Shown here one piece after another: positions 25,346 to 33,198 of a stretch of 64,000 nucleotides of DNA (the stretch's first letter is position 1; every line of letters starts with the position of its first letter). This stretch comes from JACKJK01 sp046159835 (lineage in GTDB: Bacteria; Pseudomonadota; Alphaproteobacteria; Rhizobiales; Tepidamorphaceae). The DNA lies in the NCBI RefSeq assembly GCF_046159835.1, contig NZ_JBJXCY010000002.1:496001-560000 (forward strand). Reading direction: 5' to 3'. Both the position numbers and the translations under genes were made by a program. The notes under the pieces were generated by a model. That model was given only the letters and a program-made list of their open reading frames with translations, was not told where the DNA came from and did no database searches.

Positions 25346-26125
25346 ATGACCAGTTCCGCACCAAAGCCCATCCACGACGACGCGCTCAGCGCGACCGGCG
25401 CGCGCCACGGCTTCTTCACCCGTGAAGGCGGCGTGTCGGAGGGGATCTATCGCGGCCTCAACTGCGGCAACGGATCGGAAGACGCGCGAGGCAACGTCTC
25501 CGAGAACCGCGCACGGGTGGCATCCGCGCTGGGTGTCGATCCGGCCAACCTGCTGACCCTCTTCCAGGTTCACAGCGCCGACGTGGTTCGCGTCACCGAA
25601 CCTTGGACTGACGGCCCGCCCCGCGCCGATGCCATCGTGACCGCCACGCCGGGCATGGCGCTCGGCGTGCTGACGGCCGATTGCGGCCCGCTGCTGTTTG
25701 CCGATGGAACCGGCGCAATCGTCGGCTGCGCTCATGCCGGGTGGAAAGGCGCGTTCTCAGGCATTCCCGAGGCGACGGTTTCGCAGATGGAGAAGCTTGG
25801 CGCGCGGCGTGATTCCATCGTTGCGGTGCTGGGCCCGACGATATCGCGCAATGCCTACGAGGTCGGCCCGGAATTCGTCGAGCGCTTCATCGAGGCCGAC
25901 GGCGCCAACCGCGACTTCTTCGCGCCAAGCCAGCGCGACGGCCACGCCATGTTCGACCTGCCGGCCTACATCGCACGGCGGATGGAGAGTGCGAACATCG
26001 CCGCCTTCCATGATCTGGGTCAGTGCACCTACGAGGATGAAGAGCGATTCTTCTCCTACCGCCGCACCACCCATCGCGGCGAAGCAGATTACGGGCGGCT
26101 CATTGCCGCGATCACCCCGGCCTGA
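25346..26125 (+). CDS. pgeF: Peptidoglycan editing factor PgeF (YfiH/laccase-domain)
   Basis: 259 residues of the COG1496 multicopper-polyphenol-oxidase-like family. In E. coli PgeF removes wrongly incorporated L-Ser from muropeptide precursors; the mammalian homologue acts on purine nucleosides. Conserved: ATGARHGFFTREGGVSEGIYRGLNCG, the metal/active-site histidine in FQVHSADVV, ADCGPLLFAD and the Cys-His pair GCAHAGWKGAFSG, then GPTISRNAYEVG and CTYEDEERFFSYRRTTH. Zinc ligands (His, Cys, His) are present. It lies between the methyltransferase (62 bases) and the M24 gene (11 bases). Confidence 0.92.
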   Translation: MTSSAPKPIHDDALSATGARHGFFTREGGVSEGIYRGLNCGNGSEDARGNVSENRARVASALGVDPANLLTLFQVHSADVVRVTEPWTDGPPRADAIVTATPGMALGVLTADCGPLLFADGTGAIVGCAHAGWKGAFSGIPEATVSQMEKLGARRDSIVAVLGPTISRNAYEVGPEFVERFIEADGANRDFFAPSQRDGHAMFDLPAYIARRMESANIAAFHDLGQCTYEDEERFFSYRRTTHRGEADYGRLIAAITPA

Positions 26126-26136
26126 GGTCATTAACC

Positions 26137-27288
26137 ATGGCGCTTCATTTCGACCAGCAGGAGTTTGCCGACAGGCGCAAGAAGCTGTCCGCCGCGCTGG
26201 AGCGCGAGGGCCTCGACGGCATCCTGATCTTCGCGCAGGAGAGCATGTACTGGCTGACGGGCTATGACACGTTCGGCTTCTGCTTCTTCCAGTGCCTGCA
26301 CTTTTCCATCGACGGCCGCATGACGCTGCTGACCCGCTCCGCCGACCTGCGGCAGGCGCAGCACACATCCAACATCACCAATATCCGCGTGTGGACCGAC
26401 AAGGCTGGTGCGACGCCCGCCGACCAGCTGCGTGACATGCTCGAAGGCCTCGGGGAACGCAACAAGCGGCTCGGCATCGAGACCGATACCCACGGCCTGA
26501 CCTACCGGAACGGCAAGGCCGTGGAGATGGCGCTCGACGGGTTCGTGCATCTGCAAGACGCGTCCCACGTCATTTCCCGGCTGCGCGCGGTGAAGTCGCC
26601 CGCCGAGATCGTCTACGTGCGCCGCGCCGCCAACCTCGCCGACCGCGCCCGCATCGCCGCAGAGGAGATCGCGGGCGCCGGCGTGGATGAAGGCGCGATC
26701 CTCGCAGCCCAGCATGCAGCGATCTTTGAAGGCGGCGGCGACTACCCCGGCAACGAGTTCATCATCGGCTCTGGCCGCGATGCGCTCCTGTGCCGCTACA
26801 AGTCCGGCCGGCGCACCCTGTCAGACAGCGACCAGCTGACGCTGGAATTCGCCGGCGTCTATCGCCACTACCACGCCGCCCAGATGCACACCTTCGTGAT
26901 CGGCGAGCCGAGTGCCCGCCACGTCGAACTGCACAAGGCCGCCCGCGAGGCGCTGCTGGCGGTGGAAGCGACCATGCGCCCCGGCAAGACCGCCGGCGAC
27001 GTCTTCGAGGCCCATCGCCACGTTATGGACACACACGGGCTGGAGAAGCATCGCCTCAACGCGTGCGGCTACTCGCTCGGCACGCGCTTCACGCCGTCAT
27101 GGATGGATTGGCCCATGTTCTACGAGGGCAATCCATGGGAACTGGAACCCGGCATGGTGATGTTCGCGCACATGATCATCATGGATTCCGACACCGGAAC
27201 CGCGATGTGCCTGGGCCGCACGTCTCTCGTAACGGAAACCGGCAGCGAACCCCTCTATACGGGCTCGCTGGACCTCGTGGTAAAATAA
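26137..27288 (+). CDS. M24-fold hydrolase of the creatinase/ectoine hydrolase type, metal ligands absent
   Basis: 383 residues. A creatinase N-terminal domain (about 10-150, DGILIFAQESMYWLTGYDTFGFCFF) is followed by the pita-bread M24 domain. The five metal ligands of M24 aminopeptidases are not conserved: the first Asp is Glu in LTLEFAGVYRHYH, the GHGIG His is Tyr in ACGYSLG, and the EP and final Glu positions read FAHM and GRTSL. This is how metal-independent creatinase and DoeA-type ectoine hydrolases look. The substrate is probably a small amidine, lactam or compatible solute rather than an Xaa-Pro peptide. No other ectoine or creatine genes are nearby. Confidence 0.82.
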   Translation: MALHFDQQEFADRRKKLSAALEREGLDGILIFAQESMYWLTGYDTFGFCFFQCLHFSIDGRMTLLTRSADLRQAQHTSNITNIRVWTDKAGATPADQLRDMLEGLGERNKRLGIETDTHGLTYRNGKAVEMALDGFVHLQDASHVISRLRAVKSPAEIVYVRRAANLADRARIAAEEIAGAGVDEGAILAAQHAAIFEGGGDYPGNEFIIGSGRDALLCRYKSGRRTLSDSDQLTLEFAGVYRHYHAAQMHTFVIGEPSARHVELHKAAREALLAVEATMRPGKTAGDVFEAHRHVMDTHGLEKHRLNACGYSLGTRFTPSWMDWPMFYEGNPWELEPGMVMFAHMIIMDSDTGTAMCLGRTSLVTETGSEPLYTGSLDLVVK

Positions 27289-27338
27289 GAGTAACCAATC
27301 ACCGCGCCCGACAATGGTGTAGCGAAATCGGAGTCCCA

Positions 27339-27836
27339 ATGCCGCCGCGTCCCGTATCGCGTATCGTACTGCTGCTTGTGCTGCTGACCGCCGGTTTGGC
27401 ACCTGCCCTTATTGCCTGTTCCACACCCGTTCGCCTTGGCAATGTCTTCGGCGACGAGGACAAGGCCCAGAAGGTAACCGCCGGCTCGGTCGCGTTCGAG
27501 CCCGTCGTCGGTCTTCCCGAACAACTCGCAACCCAGCTTGCCACCGAACTCGGCACCGCGGCCGTCGGCCGCCGTCTCACCGTGGTTGGCCGCGACGACC
27601 CCAAGGCCGCCCTGCGCGCCAAGGGCTATTTCACCGCGACCACGGAACTGAGCCAGACCCGCATCACCTATGTCTGGGACCTGTTCGACGCGACGGGCCA
27701 GCGCAAGAAGCGTTTCGAAGACCAGCAGGTCGTCGGCCGCGTCGCCAATGACCCATGGTCGGTCGTCGATGCCGAACTGCTGTCGGCTATCGCAGAGGCG
27801 ACGATTGCAGAAATCGCGGTTGCATCCGGCACCTGA
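27339..27836 (+). CDS. Putative lipoprotein of unknown function
   Basis: 165 residues. The N-terminus RIVLLLVLLTAGLAPALIAC is a lipoprotein signal with lipobox LIAC. The mature domain (about 50-165) has QLATQLATELGTAAVGRRLTVVGRDDPKAALRAKGYFTATTELSQTRITYVWDLFDATGQRKKRFE and a conserved-looking ending VDAELLSAIAEATIAEIA. It resembles alphaproteobacterial periplasmic proteins annotated only as lipoproteins. It lies 50 bases after the M24 gene and is likely in the same transcript. Function unknown. Confidence 0.75.
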   Translation: MPPRPVSRIVLLLVLLTAGLAPALIACSTPVRLGNVFGDEDKAQKVTAGSVAFEPVVGLPEQLATQLATELGTAAVGRRLTVVGRDDPKAALRAKGYFTATTELSQTRITYVWDLFDATGQRKKRFEDQQVVGRVANDPWSVVDAELLSAIAEATIAEIAVASGT

Positions 27837-28019
27837 AGCACCGCGCTGAACGCAGGCCAAAACGGGTTTGACCGCACTGCGGCGATAAAGCTCGAAAAGC
27901 GGTTTGCGACTCCGTCACGGTGTTGTTACAACGCATCGCGCTAGGGCTGGCGTGCCGGAAATCCGAAGTTTCGCGGTCACCCGGCGGCAACTTATCTCGC
28001 ATACCCCGGGGGCACGGGA

Positions 28020-28952
28020 ATGAAACTCGTCGCAGGCAATTCCAACCGGCCTCTGAGCGAAGCCATCGCGGCTTATCTCAAGACACCGCTGACGAAAGCC
28101 CAGGTCCGGCGCTTCGCCGACATGGAAGTCTTCGTCGAGATCCAGGAAAACGTCCGCGGCGAGGACACCTTCGTCCTACAGTCGACGTCCTACCCCGCCA
28201 ACGACAACCTCATGGAACTGCTCATCGTGATCGATGCGCTGCGCCGCTCCTCGGCGCGCCGGATCACCGCAGTGCTCCCCTATTTCGGGTATGCCCGCCA
28301 GGACCGCAAACCCGGTCCGCGCACGCCGATCTCCGCAAAGCTCGTCGCCAACCTTATCACCCGCGCCGGCGCCGACCGCGTGCTGACTGTCGACCTGCAT
28401 GCCGGCCAGATCCAAGGCTTCTTCGACATCCCGACCGACAACCTCTACGCCGCGCCCGTCATGGTGCGTGACATCACCGATCGCTTCGACACCTCGGACG
28501 TCACCATCGTCTCGCCGGACGTCGGCGGCGTGGTGCGCGCCCGCGGGCTTGCCAAGCGCATCGACGCGCCGCTCGCCATCGTCGACAAGCGCCGCGAGCG
28601 CCCCGGTGAATCGGAAGTGATGAACGTCATCGGCGGCGTCGAGGGTCGCACCTGCATCCTCGTCGACGATATCGTGGATTCCGGCGGCACGCTCTGCAAC
28701 GCAGCCGACGCGCTGCTGTCGCGCGGTGCCGCGTCCGTCCACGCCTACATCACCCACGGCGTCCTGTCGGGTGGTGCGGTCGCCCGCGTGACGGCGTCCA
28801 ACTTGAGCGAACTGGTCATCACCGATTCCATTCAGCCGACCGAGGCCGTCCGCGTTGCCCGCAACATGCGCACGCTTTCCATCGCGCCGCTGCTGGGTGA
28901 AGCCATCGGCCGCACAGCGCTCGAAGAATCCGTCTCCAGCCTGTTCGACTGA
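28020..28952 (+). CDS. prs: Ribose-phosphate pyrophosphokinase (PRPP synthetase)
   Basis: 310 residues, full length. It makes PRPP from ribose-5-phosphate and ATP for purine, pyrimidine, NAD, His and Trp synthesis, and supplies the Apt enzyme encoded further on. Visible: KLVAGNSNRPLSEAIAAYL, the ENVRGEDTFVLQS strand, FGYARQDRKPGPRTPISAKLVANL (flexible loop with ATP-binding residues), DLHAGQIQGFFDIP and the PRPP-binding motif CILVDDIVDSGGTL. It is preceded by a 183-base gap that holds a plausible promoter but no gene. Confidence 0.97.
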   Translation: MKLVAGNSNRPLSEAIAAYLKTPLTKAQVRRFADMEVFVEIQENVRGEDTFVLQSTSYPANDNLMELLIVIDALRRSSARRITAVLPYFGYARQDRKPGPRTPISAKLVANLITRAGADRVLTVDLHAGQIQGFFDIPTDNLYAAPVMVRDITDRFDTSDVTIVSPDVGGVVRARGLAKRIDAPLAIVDKRRERPGESEVMNVIGGVEGRTCILVDDIVDSGGTLCNAADALLSRGAASVHAYITHGVLSGGAVARVTASNLSELVITDSIQPTEAVRVARNMRTLSIAPLLGEAIGRTALEESVSSLFD

Positions 28953-29012
28953 CCCGCTCCCGTTTTCAGCCGATTGCATCGCGGCGTTCGCGCTTCGCGA
29001 ACAATCCTTTGC

Positions 29013-29083
29013 GTCTGCCTCCCCTGTCATCGCGCGGCAGGTGAGCCATATGACCGGGGTACGTTCAAACCCGCGAGGCAGAC
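29013..29083 (+). promoter_or_regulatory. Inverted repeat pairing with the Shine-Dalgarno of the FMN reductase
   Basis: GTCTGCCTC (29013-29021) is the exact complement of GAGGCAGAC (29075-29083), 53 bases later. The 3' arm contains the GAGG ribosome-binding site, four bases before the ATG. Pairing would hide the site. A smaller hairpin, GTTCGCG/CGCGAAC (28986-29002), lies just upstream, after prs. Confidence 0.4.
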
Positions 29084-29086
29084 ACA

Positions 29087-29635
29087 ATGAAGAAGATCGC
29101 CGTTATCGTCGGCAGCAACCGCAAGGAATCCATCAACCGCAAGCTGGCCGAGGCGCTTGGAAAGCTCGCGGAGGGCCGGCTGGAATTTGTCTATCCCGAC
29201 ATCGAGGCGCTCCCGATGTTCAACGACGACCTCGTCGAGAACTATCCGGCAAGCGCGCGTGCGGTGAAGGACATGGTCGAGAGCGCCGATGGCGTCATTC
29301 TCGTCACGCCGGAATACAACCGCTCGATTCCCGCTCTCCTGAAAAACGCCATCGACTGGCTGACGCGCCCGGTCGGTGAAAATTCCTGGAACGGCAAGCC
29401 GGGCGCCTTCATGGGCACCAGCCCGGGCAAGATTTCCACCATGGCGGCGCAGATGCACCTGCGCGACATCATGGTCGGCCTTGGTCTCATCATCATGGGC
29501 CGCCCGGAAATGCTAATCCAAATGACCCCGGACCTCATCGACGACGACATGAAATTTGCCGACGAGGACACCCGCAAGTTCTTCAACTCGTTCATCGACA
29601 AGTTCGACAAGTGGATCGACCAGGTCAAAGCCTGA
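29087..29635 (+). CDS. NADPH-dependent FMN reductase-family flavoprotein
   Basis: 182 residues of the flavodoxin-like NAD(P)H:FMN reductase family (ChrR/YieF, SsuE-like). FMN-binding segments are VIVGSNRKESINRKLAEAL at the N-terminus, VTPEYNRSIPALLKNAIDWLTR (the PEYN-SIP-LKNAIDW hallmark) and GTSPGKISTMAAQMHLR. Such enzymes reduce quinones, chromate or azo compounds, or supply FMNH2; the physiological substrate is not evident. It is flanked by a strong terminator. An inverted repeat may mask its ribosome-binding site. Confidence 0.92.
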   Translation: MKKIAVIVGSNRKESINRKLAEALGKLAEGRLEFVYPDIEALPMFNDDLVENYPASARAVKDMVESADGVILVTPEYNRSIPALLKNAIDWLTRPVGENSWNGKPGAFMGTSPGKISTMAAQMHLRDIMVGLGLIIMGRPEMLIQMTPDLIDDDMKFADEDTRKFFNSFIDKFDKWIDQVKA

Positions 29636-29662
29636 TCCCGTCAAACACGGCCTGAAAAGAGA

Positions 29663-29693
29663 GAAGCCCGCCTCCGGTCCGGATGCGGGCTTC
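29663..29693 (+). terminator. Rho-independent terminator of the FMN reductase gene
   Basis: GAAGCCCGC (29663-29671) pairs with GCGGGCTTC (29685-29693) around a 13-base loop, followed by GTTTCTT. It lies 28 bases after the stop codon. Confidence 0.85.
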
Positions 29694-29735
29694 GTTTCTT
29701 CGGGGGCGAAGTTGGCTGCCTTGCAGCTTCCCGCC

Positions 29736-29867
29736 CTAGCACAATGCGTATGTGACCGCGGCCAGCACGATGGCAAACACCATCCAGCCGATACCGGCAC
29801 CACCATCAAGGGGGCCATTCACACTGCGCAATCGTTCGTAGCTGTATATTTCGTCCATATCGCTCAT
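29736..29867 (-). CDS. Small single-pass membrane protein (43 aa)
   Basis: A 43-residue reading frame with ATG at 29867 and TAG at 29736-29738. Residues 1-21 are polar (MSDMDEIYSYERLRSVNGPL). A strongly hydrophobic helix GWMVFAIVLAAVTYALC runs to the C-terminus. The clean polar-then-hydrophobic layout is unlikely to arise by chance. A weak AAAAG precedes the ATG. It is probably a tail-anchored inner-membrane peptide; I do not recognise a family. It is convergent with the FMN reductase, whose terminator separates them. Confidence 0.5.
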   Translation of the reverse strand: MSDMDEIYSYERLRSVNGPLDGGAGIGWMVFAIVLAAVTYALC

Positions 29868-30278
29868 CTTTTGCAAAACGCCGGCGGCAATGTCTGTCCC
29901 CGCCGCCGATGCGTCCCTGTTCCAAAGCCGGCCCGCCTCTGTTTGCCCGGGCCGGACACCAGACTGTCCCTTGGCGGGCTACCAGTTGTTAATGGTCGGG
30001 GCCGGATTCAAGACCTGTCCCGATTTCGTGATTGCAAGCGTGATCGCGAGGCCTTGCACCACAGGCGAGTTGCCAGCGCCTGACGCGGCGGCTATAACGC
30101 CGCCGGCCGGACTTGCACCCCTGGAGGAACCCGGCCACAGGGCAACATCGCGTTTCGCACCACGTGGCGATGCGCTGGCGCCCGAACAGAACCGGTCACA
30201 TTTGTGATCTCGACTGCCGGTCCCGGCTCGGTGACCGGCGTTTTGCATTGGCGCGAAGCGCGCCATCTGGAGAGAAAC
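29868..30278. other. Intergenic region upstream of rplY, with leader hairpin
   Basis: About 410 bases with no convincing gene. CCGGTCAC (30192-30199) is the exact complement of GTGACCGG (30231-30238), followed by CGTTTTGC and then, 40 bases after the stem, the rplY ATG. This may be a leader structure or attenuator of rplY. The remainder shows nothing recognisable. Confidence 0.35.
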
Positions 30279-30977
30279 ATGTCTGATATCGTTGAGCTCA
30301 ACGCAGAGCTGCGCGAAAAGGTCGGCAAGGGGGCCGCCCGTGCAGCTCGTCGCGACGGCCTCGTCCCGGCTGTCATCTATGGCGACAAGAAAGACCCCCA
30401 GCCCATCTCGCTGCCCAAGCGCGTGATCGAAAAGCAGCTTGAGACGGGTCACTTCATGAACACCGTCTACATGATCAAGGTCGGTTCCGACACGACGCGC
30501 GTCATCCCGCGCGACTACCAGGTCCACCCGGTCAAGGACACGCCGCTGCACATCGACTTCCTGCGCATCGCCAAGAACGCGCGCGTCGAAGTTGCCATTC
30601 CGGTGGTCTTCGTCAACGAAGACGCAGCCCCCGGCATCGAGGAAGGCGGCGTCCTCAACATCGTTCGCCACGAGCTCGAACTGTCTGCCCCGGCCGACGC
30701 GATCCCGACGCAGATCGAGGTCGACCTCACCGGCCTGAACCTCGGCGACAGCCTGCACATCTCCGCAGTGAAGCTGCCCGAAGGCGTCACGCCGACCATC
30801 ACCGATCGTGACTTCACCATCGCGACCATTGCTTCCCCCGCCGGCCTCAAGTCGGACGAGGAGGAAGAAGAGGAAGAAGTCACCGATCCCGGCGAAGTCC
30901 CTGCCATGCATGGCGGCGACGACGAGGGCGAAGCCGCCGAGGGTGGCGACGACTCCTCCGACGAGTCCAACGACTAA
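30279..30977 (+). CDS. rplY: 50S ribosomal protein L25/general stress protein Ctc
   Basis: 232 residues. The ATG is preceded by GGAGAG and gives the standard start MSDIVELNAELREKVGKGAARAARRDG. The N-terminal L25 domain binds 5S rRNA (VPAVIYGDKKDPQPISLPKRVIEKQLE). The C-terminal TL5/Ctc beta domain (VHPVKDTPLHIDFLRI...LNIVRHELELSAPADAIPTQIEVDLTGLNLGDSLH) is present. The last 40 residues are a very acidic tail rich in Glu and Asp, as seen in alphaproteobacterial L25 proteins. pth follows after 74 bases. Confidence 0.96.
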   Translation: MSDIVELNAELREKVGKGAARAARRDGLVPAVIYGDKKDPQPISLPKRVIEKQLETGHFMNTVYMIKVGSDTTRVIPRDYQVHPVKDTPLHIDFLRIAKNARVEVAIPVVFVNEDAAPGIEEGGVLNIVRHELELSAPADAIPTQIEVDLTGLNLGDSLHISAVKLPEGVTPTITDRDFTIATIASPAGLKSDEEEEEEEVTDPGEVPAMHGGDDEGEAAEGGDDSSDESND

Positions 30978-31051
30978 GCCAGACATCTTGCATCGCGGCG
31001 CACCTTGCGCCGCGATGCGGCATTCCCCTGCAACAAGGCCGGTGAACGCTG

Positions 31052-31642
31052 ATGGCCGATGGCGGCAAACTTCTGGTCGGTCTGGGAAATCCCGGATCGC
31101 GCTACGCGCGCAACCGCCACAACGTGGGCTTCATGGCCGCCGAGGCGATTGCCGCGCGGCACAACCTCCCGCCGTGGCGCAAGCGCTTCCTCGGTGCCTT
31201 TACCGATGGCCGGGTCGGGTCCGAGCGTGCCTACGTGCTCATGCCCGGCACCTACATGAACGAATCCGGCAATGCCATCGCGCAGGCGATGAACTATTTC
31301 CGGCTGACTCCCGCCGACGTCTACGTCTTCCACGACGAGCTTGATCTGGCCCCCGGTAAGATCCGCGTGAAGCTGGGCGGCGGGGCCGCCGGCAACAACG
31401 GCATCCGCTCGACGATTGCGCACATTGGTGCCGACTTCTACCGCGTGCGCATCGGCATCGGGCATCCCGGCCACAAGGCCGCGGTCCAGCCGTGGGTGCT
31501 GGGGGACTTCTCAAAGGTAGAGCAGGAATGGCTCGTGCCCCTGCTCGACGCGATCGCCGACAACGCCGACTGTCTGGCGAAGGGCGACAACGCGAATTTC
31601 ATGAACCGCGTGGCGCTGGCCACCGCAGACCAGGACGACTGA
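31052..31642 (+). CDS. pth: Peptidyl-tRNA hydrolase
   Basis: 196 residues. It releases tRNA from peptidyl-tRNAs that drop off the ribosome. Conserved: LLVGLGNPGSRYARNRHNVGFMAAEAIA with the catalytic His in NRHNVG and the Asn of GLGNPG, MPGTYMNESGNAIAQAMNYF, VFHDELDLAPGKIRVKLGGGAAGNNGIRS with the catalytic Asp, and FYRVRIGIGHPG. The rplY-pth-ychF order is common in proteobacteria. The ychF start follows the stop by one base. Confidence 0.97.
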   Translation: MADGGKLLVGLGNPGSRYARNRHNVGFMAAEAIAARHNLPPWRKRFLGAFTDGRVGSERAYVLMPGTYMNESGNAIAQAMNYFRLTPADVYVFHDELDLAPGKIRVKLGGGAAGNNGIRSTIAHIGADFYRVRIGIGHPGHKAAVQPWVLGDFSKVEQEWLVPLLDAIADNADCLAKGDNANFMNRVALATADQDD

Positions 31643-31643
31643 C

Positions 31644-32741
31644 ATGGGTTTCAAATGCGGCATCGTTGGCCTGCCGAACGTCGGCAAGTCGACCCTCTTC
31701 AATGCCTTGACCCAGACCGCGGCCGCACAGGCCGCGAACTACCCCTTCTGCACCATCGAGCCGAATGTCGGCGAAGTGGCGGTGCCGGACCCGCGCCTGA
31801 CGAAGCTGGCGGAAGTCGCCAAGTCTGCGGAAACCATTCCCACCCGCCTGACCTTCGTCGACATCGCCGGCCTCGTGCGCGGTGCAGCGCAGGGAGAAGG
31901 CCTCGGCAACCAGTTCCTTGCCCATATCCGCGAAGTGGACGCCATCGCCTACGTGCTGCGCTGCTTCGATGACGACGACATCACCCATGTCGATGGCCGC
32001 ATCGATCCGCTGGCGGACGCCGAGACCATCGAGACCGAGCTGATGCTCGCGGACCTCGAAAGCCTCGAGAAGCGCGTCACGAACCTCGAAAAGCGCATTC
32101 GCGGTGGCGACAAGGAAGCCAAGCTGACGCTGGCTCTCGTCGAACGCACCCTACCCATCCTGCAGGACGGCAAGCCCGCGCGCCTTGTGAGCCGCAGCGA
32201 CGACGAGGAAGCAGCCTTCCGCGCGCTCAACCTGCTGACCTCCAAGCCCGTCGTCTATGTCTGCAACGTGGACGAGGACAGCGCCGCCACCGGCAACGAC
32301 TATTCCCGCAAGGTCGAGGAACGCGCCGCCTCCGAAGAGGCGGTCTGCGTCATCATCTCCGCCAATATCGAGGCCGAGATCGCGCTTCTCGCGCCCGCTG
32401 AACGCGCCGAATACCTAGAGGCCATCGGGCTGGAAAAGCCCGGTCTCGACCGACTGATTCTTGCCGGCTACGACCTGCTCGACCTCATCACCTATTTCAC
32501 CGCCGGTCCGAAGGAAGCCCGCGCCTGGACCATCGCCAAGGGGACCCGTGCCCCGCAGGCGGCCGGCGTCATCCACACGGATTTCGAGAAGGGCTTCATC
32601 CGCGCTGAAACCATCGACTTCGATGCCTTCGTCACCTGTGGCGGAGAAAGCGGCGCGAAGGATGCCGGCAAGATGCGGCTGGAAGGCAAGGAATACGTCG
32701 TGCGCGATGGCGACGTGATGCACTTCCGTTTCGCCAACTGA
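31644..32741 (+). CDS. ychF: Redox-regulated ATPase YchF (OLA1 family)
   Basis: 365 residues of the Obg-like P-loop family that prefers ATP to GTP and associates with ribosomes. Present are the G1 loop GLPNVGKSTLFNALT, the G3 segment FVDIAGLVRGAAQGEGLGNQFLAHIREVDA, a coiled-coil insertion (about 130-200) and the C-terminal TGS-like domain (ITYFTAGPKEARAWTIAKGTRAPQAAGVIHTDFEKGFIRAETIDFDAFV). The altered G4 (NVDE in place of NKxD) is normal for YchF and explains ATP preference. It is coupled to pth. Confidence 0.97.
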   Translation: MGFKCGIVGLPNVGKSTLFNALTQTAAAQAANYPFCTIEPNVGEVAVPDPRLTKLAEVAKSAETIPTRLTFVDIAGLVRGAAQGEGLGNQFLAHIREVDAIAYVLRCFDDDDITHVDGRIDPLADAETIETELMLADLESLEKRVTNLEKRIRGGDKEAKLTLALVERTLPILQDGKPARLVSRSDDEEAAFRALNLLTSKPVVYVCNVDEDSAATGNDYSRKVEERAASEEAVCVIISANIEAEIALLAPAERAEYLEAIGLEKPGLDRLILAGYDLLDLITYFTAGPKEARAWTIAKGTRAPQAAGVIHTDFEKGFIRAETIDFDAFVTCGGESGAKDAGKMRLEGKEYVVRDGDVMHFRFAN

Positions 32742-32757
32742 GCCCGGAGGGACCGCC

Positions 32758-33198
32758 TTGCTCTTCTTCGAGGACTTTCCGAAGGGCGAAGTGACGACCT
32801 TCGGCGCACTCAAGGTCACGGCGGACGATATCCGCGCCTATGCGGAGCGCTACGACCCGTCGGTTCTTGACCCGGGCCTTCCATCATTCGACGGCGAACC
32901 GGCGGCGTCACCCTGGCATGTCTGCGCCATGATGATGAAGATCATCTGCGACAACTTCATCCTCGATACCGCGAGTGTCGGCGCGCCGGGCATCGAGCGG
33001 CTGGAGTGGGACGAGCCGGTCCGCGCAGGCGACGTGCTGCACATCCGCCGCACCACGCTGGAGACACGAAAGTCCGCATCCCGCCCCGGCCTCGGCCTCG
33101 TGCAGTTTCGTTTCGAGGTCTTTGCCGGCGAAACGCGCAAGATGGTCGAGGACAACTGGGTGATGTTCACCACCCGCGACGCGGGGGCGGGGGCATGA
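32758..33198 (+). CDS. MaoC-like dehydratase-domain protein
   Basis: 146 residues with a hot-dog fold. The TTG start is preceded by GGAGGG, so it is accepted although rare. The fold reads LFFEDFPKGEVTTFGALKVTADDIRAYAERYDPS, then IERLEWDEPVRAGDVLHIRRTTLETRKSASRPGLGLVQFRFEVFAG. The Asp/His pair of the R-hydratase catalytic motif is not evident in this copy (the His-containing loop is missing), whereas the adjacent gene retains an FHLD segment. The two probably form a heterodimer in which only the second supplies the active site. Substrate unknown. Confidence 0.82.
   Translation: MLFFEDFPKGEVTTFGALKVTADDIRAYAERYDPSVLDPGLPSFDGEPAASPWHVCAMMMKIICDNFILDTASVGAPGIERLEWDEPVRAGDVLHIRRTTLETRKSASRPGLGLVQFRFEVFAGETRKMVEDNWVMFTTRDAGAGA

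Noticed and set aside
26131..26141. TTAACCATG as a CtrA half-site at the M24 start codon
   Set aside because: Only one half-site, and it overlaps the start codon, so it is most likely chance.
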